64,000 bases of DNA from JAWLGJ01 sp041685145. Its GTDB lineage: Bacteria; Pseudomonadota; Alphaproteobacteria; Rhodospirillales; Magnetospirillaceae. The translations under genes were made by a program, and so were the position numbers. Position 1 is the first letter of the stretch; each line of letters starts with the position of its first letter. The notes below the pieces were generated by a model that was not told the origin of the DNA, searched no databases, and worked only from the letters and a program-made list of their open reading frames with translations. Location: positions 1 through 64,000 of the forward strand of contig JAWLGJ010000010.1 of assembly GCA_041685145.1 (NCBI GenBank), in the 5' to 3' direction. Of this stretch, positions 10,109 to 17,955 are shown in pieces.

Positions 10109-11065
10109 ATGAAGGTGCTGGTGCTGGGCGTCGGCGGCAGCTTCGGCGGCGCCGTCGCCGAGGCCCTGGCGGCGCGGGGGCATTTCCTGCGCCTCATGGT
10201 GCGCGACGCCGCCCGCGCCGGCCGCTGGCGCGGCTATGAAAACGCCGAGACGGTGGTCGGCGACGCCGAGGACGCCGGGGCGCTGGCCCAGGCGGCGCGC
10301 GGCTGCGCCGTCATCGTCCACGGCGTCAACTACCCCTATCACCTGTGGCGGCCGCATATGCTGCGCGTCACCGAAAATGTGGTGTCCGCCGCCGCCGCCG
10401 GCGGGGCGCTGGTGGTGTTTCCGGGCAATGTCTACGGCCTGGGGCGGCAGACCCTGCGGCCCCTGGGCGAGGACGCCCCCAACCTGGCCACCACCCGCAA
10501 GGGGCGGCTGCGGGTGGAGATGGAGGACCGGCTGTGGCGCCTATCCGAGTCCGGCCGTGCCCGCGTCCTGATCCTGCGGGCGGGGGACTATTTCGGCCCC
10601 ACGGCCCGCAACGGCCTCGTCGACCGCATCTTCGGCAACGCCGCCGCCGGGCGGCCGTTGCAGGTGCTGGGGCGGCTGGAGGCGCCGCACCAGTGGGCCT
10701 ATCTGCCCGACCTCGGGCGGCTGGCGGCGGCGCTGGTCGAGCGCGACGACCTCGCCCCCTTCGAGGTGGTGCATTTCGCCGGCCACGTCGCCGACCGCCA
10801 GCGCCGCTTCCTGGCCCGCGTCGCCGGCGCCGCCGGGCATCCCGGCCTGCCGGTGCGCCGCCTGCCCTGGGCGCTGGTTCGCCTGCTGGGGTTGAGGGAT
10901 CCGGTGCTGCGCGAGTTGCTGGAACTGCGCTACCTGTTCGACGAGGCGGTGATTCTCGACGATCCCCGCCGCCGCCAACTGCTGCCCGATTTCGCCTCCA
11001 CCCCCATCGACGAGGCGCTGCGGGTCACCGTCGACAGCTATCGCAGCCCCGTGGCGATGGTGTGA
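10109..11065 (+). CDS. NAD(P)-dependent epimerase/dehydratase family protein
   Basis: A 318-residue extended SDR-like protein. The nucleotide-binding turn is VLGVGGSFGGAVAEAL, a variant of GxxGxxG, followed by a CAVIVHGVNYPYH segment and the strand ALVVFPGNVYGLG. The region after about 100 lacks an obvious YxxxK; ATTRKGRLRVEMED sits where Tyr and Lys would be expected, so it may be an atypical SDR that binds NAD(P) without classical chemistry. The start is ATG with GGGAG 6 bases upstream. It is a single rightward gene lodged between leftward tsaD and gpsA, ending 1 base before the tsaD stop. Substrate is unknown. Confidence 0.8.
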   Translation: MKVLVLGVGGSFGGAVAEALAARGHFLRLMVRDAARAGRWRGYENAETVVGDAEDAGALAQAARGCAVIVHGVNYPYHLWRPHMLRVTENVVSAAAAGGALVVFPGNVYGLGRQTLRPLGEDAPNLATTRKGRLRVEMEDRLWRLSESGRARVLILRAGDYFGPTARNGLVDRIFGNAAAGRPLQVLGRLEAPHQWAYLPDLGRLAAALVERDDLAPFEVVHFAGHVADRQRRFLARVAGAAGHPGLPVRRLPWALVRLLGLRDPVLRELLELRYLFDEAVILDDPRRRQLLPDFASTPIDEALRVTVDSYRSPVAMV

Positions 11066-11066
11066 T

Positions 11067-12122
11067 TCAGGCCTTCACCCCGGCGCCGCCGCGTTTGGGG
11101 GCCTCGGGGTCCAGGGGCCAGCGCGGGCGGGCGGCGAAGTCGAGGCCGTCGCTCAGGCCCAGGCGCAGGCGCTCCAGCCCCGCCCAGGCGATCATGGCGG
11201 CGTTGTCGGTGCAAAGGCGCGGCGGCGGCGCGAGCAGGGTCATGCCTTCCTCCGCCGCCAGCGCGCCCAGGCGCCGGCGCAGCCGGGTGTTGGCGGCGAC
11301 GCCGCCCGCCACCACCAGGTGCCGCGCGCCCGCGTTGCCGGCCGTGAAGGCGCGCATGGCCCGGCGGCAGCGGTCGGCGACCGCGTCGGCCACCGCCTCC
11401 TGGAAGGCGGCGGCGAGGTCGGCCTTGTCCCGGGCCGTCGCCGGCGCCGGCAGGGCGTCGAGGCGCTGGCGCACCGCCGTCTTCAGCCCCGAGAAGGAGA
11501 AATCGCAGCCCGGCCGCCCCTTCATCGGGCGCGGCAGGTCGAAGCGGGCGGCATCGCCCGCGGCGGCGGCGCGCTCCACCGCCGGGCCGCCGGGATAGCC
11601 CAGCCCCAGCAGCTTGGCCACCTTGTCGAAGGCCTCGCCGGCGGCGTCGTCGATGGTGGTGCCCAGGCGGCGATAGCGCCCCACCCCCTCCACCGCCAGC
11701 AACTGGCAGTGGCCGCCGGAGACCAGCAGCAGCAGATAGGGAAAGGCGATGCCGTCGGTCAGCCGGGCGGTGAGGGCGTGGCCCTCCAGGTGGTTGACGG
11801 CGACGAAGGGCTTGCCGTGCACCAGGGCGATGGCCTTGGCGGTCATCACCCCCACCATCACCCCGCCGATCAGGCCGGGCCCGCCGGTGGCGGCGACGGC
11901 GTCGAGATCGGCGAAACCCACCCCCGCCTCGGCCAGGGCGCGCGCCACCAGGGCGTCGATGTGCTCCAGATGGCTGCGGGCGGCGATCTCGGGGACGACG
12001 CCGCCATAGGCGCGGTGCTCGTCAAGCTGCGACTGCACCACGTCGGCGAGCACGGCGCGGTCGTCGCGCACCACGGCGGCGGCGGTCTCGTCGCAACTCG
12101 TCTCGATGCCCAGAACGATCAT
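11067..12122 (-). CDS. tsaD: tRNA N6-adenosine threonylcarbamoyltransferase
   Basis: A 351-residue protein of normal TsaD length. It transfers the threonylcarbamoyl group to A37 of ANN-decoding tRNAs with TsaB and TsaE. The start MIVLGIETSCDETAAAVV is the family ATPase motif; VNHLEGHALTARL carries the two metal-binding His; LLLVSGGHCQL, the GEAFDKVAKLLGLGYPGGP stretch and VVAGGVAANTRLR are also canonical. It is divergent from hemC with a 54-base gap, an arrangement common in alphaproteobacteria. Another t6A-related gene, mtaB, lies at 34.0 kb. Confidence 0.98.
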   Translation of the reverse strand: MIVLGIETSCDETAAAVVRDDRAVLADVVQSQLDEHRAYGGVVPEIAARSHLEHIDALVARALAEAGVGFADLDAVAATGGPGLIGGVMVGVMTAKAIALVHGKPFVAVNHLEGHALTARLTDGIAFPYLLLLVSGGHCQLLAVEGVGRYRRLGTTIDDAAGEAFDKVAKLLGLGYPGGPAVERAAAAGDAARFDLPRPMKGRPGCDFSFSGLKTAVRQRLDALPAPATARDKADLAAAFQEAVADAVADRCRRAMRAFTAGNAGARHLVVAGGVAANTRLRRRLGALAAEEGMTLLAPPPRLCTDNAAMIAWAGLERLRLGLSDGLDFAARPRWPLDPEAPKRGGAGVKA

Positions 12123-12176
12123 CGTCCCGCAATACCCTCTTTCCTTGACGGCTTCCAGCCTCTACAACTCGGGGCC

Positions 12177-13124
12177 ATGACTGCTTCCAGCCTTCCGCTC
12201 CGAATCGGCACGCGCGGCAGCCCGCTGGCGCTGGCCCAGGCGCACGCGGTGCGCGACCGTCTCGCCGCCGTCCATCCCGAACTCGCCGACCCCGGCGCCA
12301 TCGAGGTGGTGGTCATCAAGACCACCGGCGACATCGTCCTCGACCGGCCGCTGGCCGAGATCGGCGGCAAGGGCCTGTTCACCAAGGAACTCGACACCGC
12401 CATGCTGGAGGGGGGCATCGACCTCGCCGTGCACAGCATGAAGGACGTGGCGACGGTGCTGCCGGACGGCATCGTGCTGCCGGCGATCCTGCCGCGCGAG
12501 GATCCGCGCGACGCCTGGATGTGCCTGAAGGCGCCCACCCTGGCCGACCTGCCGGCGGGGGCGGTGGTGGGCACCGCCTCGCTGCGCCGCGGCGCCCAGG
12601 TGCTGTACCGGCGCCCGGACCTGAAGGTGGTGTCCTTGCGCGGCAACGTCCAGACCCGCCTGCGCAAGCTGGCCGACGGCGTCATCGACGCCACCATGCT
12701 GGCGATGGCCGGCCTCAACCGCCTGGGCATGGCCGAGCGCGCCACTGGCGTCCTGGAGCCCGAGGACATGCTGCCGGCGGTGGGGCAGGGGGCGGTGGGG
12801 GTGACCTGCCGCGCCGACGACGAGGCGGCGCACCGCTGGCTGGCGCCGCTGGTCGACGACGAGACCACCATCCGCGTCGCCGCCGAGCGCGGCTTCCTGG
12901 CGCGGCTGGACGGCTCGTGCCGCACGCCCATCGCCGGCCTCGCCGAGCGCAACGCCGACGGCTCGCTGCGCCTGCGCGGCCTGATCCTGCGCCCCGACGG
13001 CAGCGCCGCGCACGAGGGCGAGATCTCGGGGCCCGCGAGCGAGGCGGTGGCGCTGGGCACGTCGCTGGCCGAGGAACTGCTGGGCCGGGCGGGCGAGAAC
13101 TTCCTGGACCTGACGACGCCATGA
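12177..13124 (+). CDS. hemC: Hydroxymethylbilane synthase (porphobilinogen deaminase)
   Basis: A 315-residue protein. It polymerises four porphobilinogens into hydroxymethylbilane for haem and corrin synthesis. Visible motifs are LRIGTRGSPLALAQA, GKGLFTKELD, the catalytic Asp region AVHSMKDV, and LDGSCRTPIAG, in which Cys248 anchors the dipyrromethane cofactor. Its ATG follows the 54-base divergent region shared with tsaD. Its TGA overlaps the hemD ATG (ATGA), so translation is coupled. An 11-base direct repeat, GCTTCCAGCCT, occurs at 12151 and again inside the first codons at 12183; its meaning is unclear. Confidence 0.98.
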   Translation: MTASSLPLRIGTRGSPLALAQAHAVRDRLAAVHPELADPGAIEVVVIKTTGDIVLDRPLAEIGGKGLFTKELDTAMLEGGIDLAVHSMKDVATVLPDGIVLPAILPREDPRDAWMCLKAPTLADLPAGAVVGTASLRRGAQVLYRRPDLKVVSLRGNVQTRLRKLADGVIDATMLAMAGLNRLGMAERATGVLEPEDMLPAVGQGAVGVTCRADDEAAHRWLAPLVDDETTIRVAAERGFLARLDGSCRTPIAGLAERNADGSLRLRGLILRPDGSAAHEGEISGPASEAVALGTSLAEELLGRAGENFLDLTTP

Positions 13125-13876
13125 CCCGGCGGGCCCTGCTCACCCGGCCCCGCCCCGACGCCGCCGCCACCATGCGCGCGTTGCAGGCGCGGGGCTTCGA
13201 GGTGATGCTGGAGCCCATGCTGGAGGTGGTGACCATCCCCGACGTCGCCATTGACCTGACCGGCGTGCAGGCGTTCCTGGTCACCAGCGCCAACGGCGTG
13301 CGCGCCCTGGCCGAGTCGACCCCCGAGCGCAGCCTGCCGGTGCTGGCGGTGGGCGAGGCCAGCGCCCGCACCGCCCGGCTGCTGGGCTTCCAGCAGGTGG
13401 CCAACGCCGATGGCGACGTCGCCGGCCTGGCGGCGCTGGTGCGCCGGCGGCTGGATCCCGGCAACGGCGTGCTGCTCCACGCCGCCGCCTCGCAGGTGGC
13501 CGGCGACCTGAAAGGGCTGCTGGAGGACAGCGGCTTCCAGGTGCGCCGGGTGATCCTCTACGAGGCCCGCCAGTCCGAGGCGCTGAGCGAGGAGGCCGTC
13601 GCCGCCCTCGCCGGCGGCCAACTCGACGCGGCCCTGTTTTACTCTCCCCGCACCGCGGCGACCTTTGCTAGTCTTCTCGGCGCCGCCGGGCTCGACGATG
13701 CCTGCCGGGGCATCGTCGCCTATGGCCTCAGCCCGGCGGTGGCGGACCAGATCGGCGGCTTGCCCTGGCGGCGCCTGCGCATTGCGGCGCGGCCACGACA
13801 GGACGCGGTGATGGCGCTGATCGACGAGGATTTCGGGCCGGTGCCGCAGGGGGCAGGACGGGGGAACGCGCAATGA
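13121..13876 (+). CDS. hemD: Uroporphyrinogen-III synthase
   Basis: A 251-residue protein that closes and inverts ring D of hydroxymethylbilane to give uroporphyrinogen III. HemD sequences diverge widely; the call rests on the start RALLTRPRPDAAATMRAL, AFLVTSANGVRAL, the AVGEASARTARLLGF stretch, the LYEARQS segment and ALFYSPRTAATFASLL, plus its position directly after hemC. It overlaps hemC by 4 bases and the next gene (Mic60) by 4 bases. Its product feeds both haem synthesis and the cobA step encoded at 19.9 kb. Confidence 0.95.
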   Translation: MTRRALLTRPRPDAAATMRALQARGFEVMLEPMLEVVTIPDVAIDLTGVQAFLVTSANGVRALAESTPERSLPVLAVGEASARTARLLGFQQVANADGDVAGLAALVRRRLDPGNGVLLHAAASQVAGDLKGLLEDSGFQVRRVILYEARQSEALSEEAVAALAGGQLDAALFYSPRTAATFASLLGAAGLDDACRGIVAYGLSPAVADQIGGLPWRRLRIAARPRQDAVMALIDEDFGPVPQGAGRGNAQ

Positions 13877-15210
13877 CCCAGGACAAGGACGGCCAGCAGT
13901 CCACGGCCAAGCCCGCCGAGGACGCCGCCGACGCGGCGGACGCCCCGGCCGGGGACGCCCCTGCCGGGGACGCTCCGGCCGGCGACGCCAAAGCCGAAGA
14001 CGCCGGGGCCGAAGACGCCGGGGCCGAAGACGCTGGGGCGGCGCCGGAACTGGAGGCCGCGGCGCCCGCCCCGGCGCCGTCTTCGGGCGCCGGTGCCGCC
14101 GTCGCCGTCGCGGTGGTGACGACGCTGCTGGTGCTGGTCGCCGTCGGAATCGCCGCCTACGCCACCTGGCCGCAATGGCGCGGCGCGCTGGTCGGCGACG
14201 CCGGCGAGGCGGCCGCGGCGGTCGCGGCGCGCGTCGACGGCCTGGAGACGCGGCTCGACGACCTCGCCGCGCGGGCGACGGATGTGGAGGACGGCCTCGG
14301 CGCCGTGCGGGCGCGGCTGGCGGACGCCCCCGACGGCGGCGCCCTGGAGGCGCTGGCGGCGCGGGTGGCGGCGCTGGAGGAGGCGCCGGCGGCGGCGGAA
14401 TCGGGCGCCGCGCCCGGTGCCGCCGATCCGGCGCTGGCGCGGCGGCTGGACCGCCTGGAGCAGCGCGTTGCCGATGCGCCGGGCGCCGACCCGGCGGTGG
14501 TGACGAGCCTCGCCCGCGACGCCGAACGCCTCGCCGCCGACGTCACCGCCCTGGGACAGCGCCTCGACGCCCTGGAAGGGCGGGCGGCGGAGGCCTCGGC
14601 GGTGCTGCGCCTCTCCGAACGCCTTGACGCCGTCGCCGAGACGGCGCGCCGCGCCGTGCGCACCCGCAGCGATACCCAGGCCCTGCTGCTGGCGGTGGCG
14701 CAGTTGAACGTCGCCGTCGACGCCGGGCGCGACTACGCCGCCGAATTGCGCACCGTGCGCGCCCTGGCCCCCGAGGACGCCGATTTCCAGGCGCGCGTCG
14801 ACAGCCTCGCCCGTCACGCCCGCGGCATTCCCACCCGTTCGGTGCTGGCGGCGTCGCTCGACGACCTAGCCCCCGACATCGTGCGCGCCAGCATCGGCCC
14901 CGAGGAGGACGGCTGGTGGCGCGAAACCGTCCAGCGCATCGCCGCGCTGGTCAGCGTCAAGCGCACCGACCAGGGCGGCGAGGAATCAGTGCCGGCCCTG
15001 GTGGCGCGGGCCGAGCGCGCCGTCGACCACGGCGACATCGCCGAGGCGGTGGCGGCTCTGGAACGCCTGCAGGGCCCGGCGGCGGCCGCCGCCGCCCCCT
15101 GGCTGGCGGCGGCGCGGGCCCATGTGCAGGCCCAGGCGACCCTCGGCGATCTCGCCAGCAGCGCCATCGCGCTGGCCGGGGCCGAGGAATCAACCGCGCC
15201 GGCGGAGTAA
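13873..15210 (+). CDS. Mic60/mitofilin-family inner-membrane protein
   Basis: A 445-residue protein. Layout: an Ala/Asp/Glu-rich N-terminus with seven pentapeptide repeats (23-57), one transmembrane helix (about 72-97), a long coiled coil rich in Ala, Arg, Asp and Leu (about 110-270), and a C-terminal mitofilin-like helical domain (about 275-440). Alphaproteobacterial Mic60 is encoded next to haem genes, and this copy sits between hemD and hemY, exactly that context. Mitochondrial Mic60 shapes crista junctions; bacterial homologues have been linked to intracytoplasmic membranes and envelope contacts. Here that is family inference. The ATG overlaps the hemD stop by 4 bases. Confidence 0.85.
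   Translation: MTQDKDGQQSTAKPAEDAADAADAPAGDAPAGDAPAGDAKAEDAGAEDAGAEDAGAAPELEAAAPAPAPSSGAGAAVAVAVVTTLLVLVAVGIAAYATWPQWRGALVGDAGEAAAAVAARVDGLETRLDDLAARATDVEDGLGAVRARLADAPDGGALEALAARVAALEEAPAAAESGAAPGAADPALARRLDRLEQRVADAPGADPAVVTSLARDAERLAADVTALGQRLDALEGRAAEASAVLRLSERLDAVAETARRAVRTRSDTQALLLAVAQLNVAVDAGRDYAAELRTVRALAPEDADFQARVDSLARHARGIPTRSVLAASLDDLAPDIVRASIGPEEDGWWRETVQRIAALVSVKRTDQGGEESVPALVARAERAVDHGDIAEAVAALERLQGPAAAAAAPWLAAARAHVQAQATLGDLASSAIALAGAEESTAPAE
13939..14043 (+). repeat. 15-bp coding repeats in the Mic60 gene (7 units)
   Basis: Seven in-frame 15-base units encode D-A-x-A-x: DAPAG three times, DAKAE, DAGAE twice, DAGAA. Within each subtype the units are near-identical at the DNA level, consistent with recent slippage. 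The segment is on the cytoplasmic side of the predicted membrane helix. Confidence 0.85.
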
Positions 15211-15216
15211 CGGGTG

Positions 15217-16569
15217 ATGGCGCGTCTGATCGGTTTTCTGATCGCCGTCGCCCTGCTGGTGGGGGTGGCGGTGTGGTTCGCCGAACGCCCCGGCGACGTT
15301 ACCGTCCATTGGCTGGGCTGGCGCATCGACACCACCGTGCCGGTGCTGCTGGTGGCGATGCTGGGCCTGCTGGCGGCGCTGGCGATGGCCTACCGCTTCG
15401 TCGCCGGCATCCTGCGGGCGCCGGGCCGGCTGCGCGGCTATCGGCGCGGCAGCCGCCAGCGCAAGGGCTATCTGGCGCTGACCGACGGCTTGGCGGCGGT
15501 GGCGGCCGGCGACGCCAAGCTGGCCCGCAAGCAGGCCCGGCGCGCCGACCATCTGCTGCACAACCCGCCGCTGACGCGGCTGTTGTCGGCGCAGGCGGCG
15601 CAGCTTGGCGGCGACCACGACGAGGCCAGGCGCCACTTCGAGGCCATGCTGGACCGGCCCGAGACGGCCTTTCTGGGCCTGCGCGGGCTGTTGACCCAGG
15701 CGCTGAAGGCGGGCGACCGCGCGGCGGCGCTGGACTACGCCCGCCGCGCCCACGCCCTCAACGCCGAGGCCGACTGGCTGACGGCGACGCTGTTCGACCT
15801 CCAGGCGCGCGCCGACTTGTGGGACGAGGCGCAGCAGACTCTGGAGACGGCGGCGCGGCGGCACGTCTTCGCGCCCGACGAGGCGGCGCGCAAGCGCGCG
15901 GTGGTGCTGCACGAGCGCGCCCGCCGCGCCGACGAGGACGGCGACCGCAAGACGGCGGTGAAGCTGGCCCGCGAGGCCCACGCCGCCGACGGCTCGCTGG
16001 TCGCGCCGGCGATCCTGCTCGCCCGCCTGCTGTCCGCCGAGGACAAGCCGCGCAAGGCGGCGGCGGTGCTGGAGCAATCGTGGGCGGCGGCCCCGCACCC
16101 GGATCTCGCCCGCGCCTATATGGCGCTGTGGACGGGCGAGGACGCGCTCAAGCGCGCCCGCCACGCCGCCCGCCTGGTCGAACTGGCCCCCGACGCCGCC
16201 GAGGGCCACGCCACCGCCGGCGAGGCGGCGCTGGCGGCGCAGTTGTGGGGGCAGGCGCGCAAGCATCTGGAGGCGGCGGCGGCGCGGCGGCCGTCGGCGC
16301 CGGTCTATCGCCTGCTGGCGCGGGTGGAAGAGGAGGAGAGCGGCGACGCCGCCGCCGGGCGCGACTGGCTCGCCAAGGCCGCCGAGGCGCCGCCGGGGCG
16401 GCTGTGGGTGTGTCGCCAATGCGGCACCGCGCCCGAGGCGTGGGCGGCGCTGTGCGGGCATTGCGGCGCCTTCGACGCCATCGCCTGGAGCGCGCCGCTG
16501 TATGTGCCCGGCCCGCCCGGCCTGATGCCGCCGGCCGAGCCCGCCGGAACCGCCGGCCCCACCGGATGA
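15217..16569 (+). CDS. hemY: HemY-type TPR membrane protein with C-terminal zinc ribbon
   Basis: A 450-residue protein of the alphaproteobacterial HemY type (the TPR protein linked to haem synthesis, not protoporphyrinogen oxidase). Two N-terminal membrane helices (about 4-22 and 42-64) flank a VTVHWLGWRIDT loop. A long TPR-like helical region follows. The C-terminus has a CxxC...CxxC ribbon (VCRQCG ... LCGHCGAFDAIAW), probably zinc-binding and reminiscent of the LapB rubredoxin-like domain. The exact biochemical role of HemY is not established. GTG at 15214 is an alternative start; GGAG at 15203 suits either. It is the last gene of hemC-hemD-Mic60-hemY. Confidence 0.9.
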   Translation: MARLIGFLIAVALLVGVAVWFAERPGDVTVHWLGWRIDTTVPVLLVAMLGLLAALAMAYRFVAGILRAPGRLRGYRRGSRQRKGYLALTDGLAAVAAGDAKLARKQARRADHLLHNPPLTRLLSAQAAQLGGDHDEARRHFEAMLDRPETAFLGLRGLLTQALKAGDRAAALDYARRAHALNAEADWLTATLFDLQARADLWDEAQQTLETAARRHVFAPDEAARKRAVVLHERARRADEDGDRKTAVKLAREAHAADGSLVAPAILLARLLSAEDKPRKAAAVLEQSWAAAPHPDLARAYMALWTGEDALKRARHAARLVELAPDAAEGHATAGEAALAAQLWGQARKHLEAAAARRPSAPVYRLLARVEEEESGDAAAGRDWLAKAAEAPPGRLWVCRQCGTAPEAWAALCGHCGAFDAIAWSAPLYVPGPPGLMPPAEPAGTAGPTG

Positions 16570-16598
16570 TCCCCGCGCCGGGCGCCGCGTCTGGGCCC

Positions 16599-16627
16599 TT
16601 GCGCGGGGCGGCGCTTGGACGTATGTT
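16599..16627 (+). promoter_or_regulatory. Candidate promoter for tRNA-Thr
   Basis: TTGCGC (16599-16604) and TATGTT (16622-16627) are 17 bases apart. The predicted start is near 16634, four bases before the mature tRNA 5' end. It lies in the only gap after hemY. Confidence 0.5.
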
Positions 16628-16637
16628 CCCGGCTCCG

Positions 16638-16713
16638 GCCGGCGTAGCTCAGCTGGTAGAGCAACGCATTCGTAATGCGTGGGTCGGGGGTTCGAGTCCC
16701 TCCGCCGGCACCA
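16638..16713 (+). tRNA. tRNA-Thr (anticodon CGT)
   Basis: Full cloverleaf of 76 bases with encoded CCA. The acceptor arm GCCGGCG pairs perfectly with CGCCGGC; the D arm has GCTCAGCTGGTAGAGC; the anticodon arm ACGCA-TTCGTAA-TGCGT puts CGT at positions 34-36; the T arm has GGTTCGAGTCC with its pairing partner. It decodes ACG threonine codons, frequent in this GC-rich genome. The cobM ATG begins 19 bases after the CCA, so the two are probably on one primary transcript. Confidence 0.97.
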
Positions 16714-16732
16714 TCTCCTTCCCGATAGGGTC

Positions 16733-17494
16733 ATGACGGTTCACTTCATCGGCGCCGGCCCCGGCGCGCCCGACCTCATCACCGTGCGCGGGCTCGACCT
16801 GGTGCGCCGCTGTCCGGTGGTGCTGTACGCCGGCTCGCTGGTGCCCCGGGCCGTGGTCGCGGCGGCGCCGGCGGAGGCCCGCGTCGTCGACACGGCGCCG
16901 CTGACCCTGGACGAGATCGTCGCCGAGATCGCCGCCGCCCACGCCCAGGGCCTCGACGTCGCGCGGCTGCATTCCGGCGACCCGTCGCTCTATGGCGCCA
17001 TCGGCGAGCAGATGCGCCGCCTCGACGCCCTTGGCATCCCCTACGACATCACCCCCGGCGTGCCGGCCTTCGCCGCCGCCGCCGCCGCCCTGGGGCGCGA
17101 GCTGACCCTGCCGGGGGTCAGCCAGACGGTGATCCTCACCCGCACCGCCGTGCGGGCCTCGGCCATGCCGCCGGGCGAGGAACTGGCGGAACTGGCCCGC
17201 AGCGGCGCCACCCTCGCCATCCATCTGGCGGCGGCGAACATCGTGCGGGTGGTGCGCGCGCTGACGCCGCATTACGGCGCCGATTGCCCGGTGGCGGTGG
17301 TCTACCGGGCAAGCTGGCCCGACGAGCAGGTGGTGCGCGGCAGCCTGGCCGATATCGCCGGGCGGGTGAAGGCGGCGGGAATTACCCGCACCGCCCTCAT
17401 CCTGGTGGGCCGTGTGCTCGGCGACTCAGGCTTCGACGACAGCCGCCTCTACGACGCCGCCCACAGCCACGGTTTTCGCTCCGGCGGCGGCTGA
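16733..17494 (+). CDS. cobM: Precorrin-4 C11-methyltransferase
   Basis: A 253-residue SAM-dependent corrinoid methyltransferase (CobM/CbiF). It methylates C11 of precorrin-4 in cobalamin synthesis. Signatures are VHFIGAGPGAPDLITVRG, VLYAGSLVPRA, the LHSGDPSLYGAIGEQ stretch, YDITPGVPAFAAAAA and TLAIHLAA. YAGSLV and RLHSGDPS separate it from CobI, CobJ and CobA relatives. The start is ATG at 16733, 19 bases downstream of tRNA-Thr; ATAGGG just before it is a poor ribosome site. Other cobalamin genes cobK, cbiD and cobA follow, interrupted by the DUF4168 gene on the other strand. Confidence 0.96.
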   Translation: MTVHFIGAGPGAPDLITVRGLDLVRRCPVVLYAGSLVPRAVVAAAPAEARVVDTAPLTLDEIVAEIAAAHAQGLDVARLHSGDPSLYGAIGEQMRRLDALGIPYDITPGVPAFAAAAAALGRELTLPGVSQTVILTRTAVRASAMPPGEELAELARSGATLAIHLAAANIVRVVRALTPHYGADCPVAVVYRASWPDEQVVRGSLADIAGRVKAAGITRTALILVGRVLGDSGFDDSRLYDAAHSHGFRSGGG

Positions 17495-17497
17495 CGG

Positions 17498-17872
17498 CTA
17501 TTCCATCGCCTCGACTTCCTGGGCGACCTGGTCGCGCAACTGCTCGTCCCGCTGCGCCGCCAGATAAATCTGATTGTATTCGGGGATGGTCAGGCCCTGG
17601 GCGGTGATGGTTTCCGCCGCCCGCTCGCGCAAAATGTCCTCCTGATCGGGGCCCGCGTACTGCTGCTGGAGCATCACCACCTGGCGATGCGCGGCGGCGA
17701 AGCGTTCGATCTGCTGGTCGGTGAATTCGGTGGCGGCGGCGCTGTCCTCCATCTGCGCCTGGGCCAGCCGCATACGATCTTCCGATTCGGCGGCGGCGAC
17801 GTCGACGGCCATCCATCCCATGCCGAGGGCGGTGGCGGCGGCGAAGATCGACGCGACGACGGCAGGAATCAT
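17498..17872 (-). CDS. DUF4168 domain-containing exported or anchored protein
   Basis: A 124-residue protein. An N-terminal hydrophobic segment (about 4-27, ending in AVDVAAAES) looks like a signal peptide or anchor. The remainder is highly helical and Gln/Glu-rich, with FTDQQIERFAAAHRQV, then ITAQGLTIPEYNQIYLAAQ, the pattern of DUF4168. Function is unknown; members are small periplasmic proteins. The start is supported by a near-perfect AGGAGG 6 bases before the ATG on the minus strand. It sits between cobM and cobK but shows no link to cobalamin chemistry. It converges with cobM, 3 bases apart. Confidence 0.8.
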   Translation of the reverse strand: MIPAVVASIFAAATALGMGWMAVDVAAAESEDRMRLAQAQMEDSAAATEFTDQQIERFAAAHRQVVMLQQQYAGPDQEDILRERAAETITAQGLTIPEYNQIYLAAQRDEQLRDQVAQEVEAME

Positions 17873-17955
17873 AGGTGCCTCCTGTTGCGGATTGGGAACC
17901 TTACCGGCGGACCAACAATCCGGCCGCCCCATCGGTTCCCGCCCCACGGCCCCCT

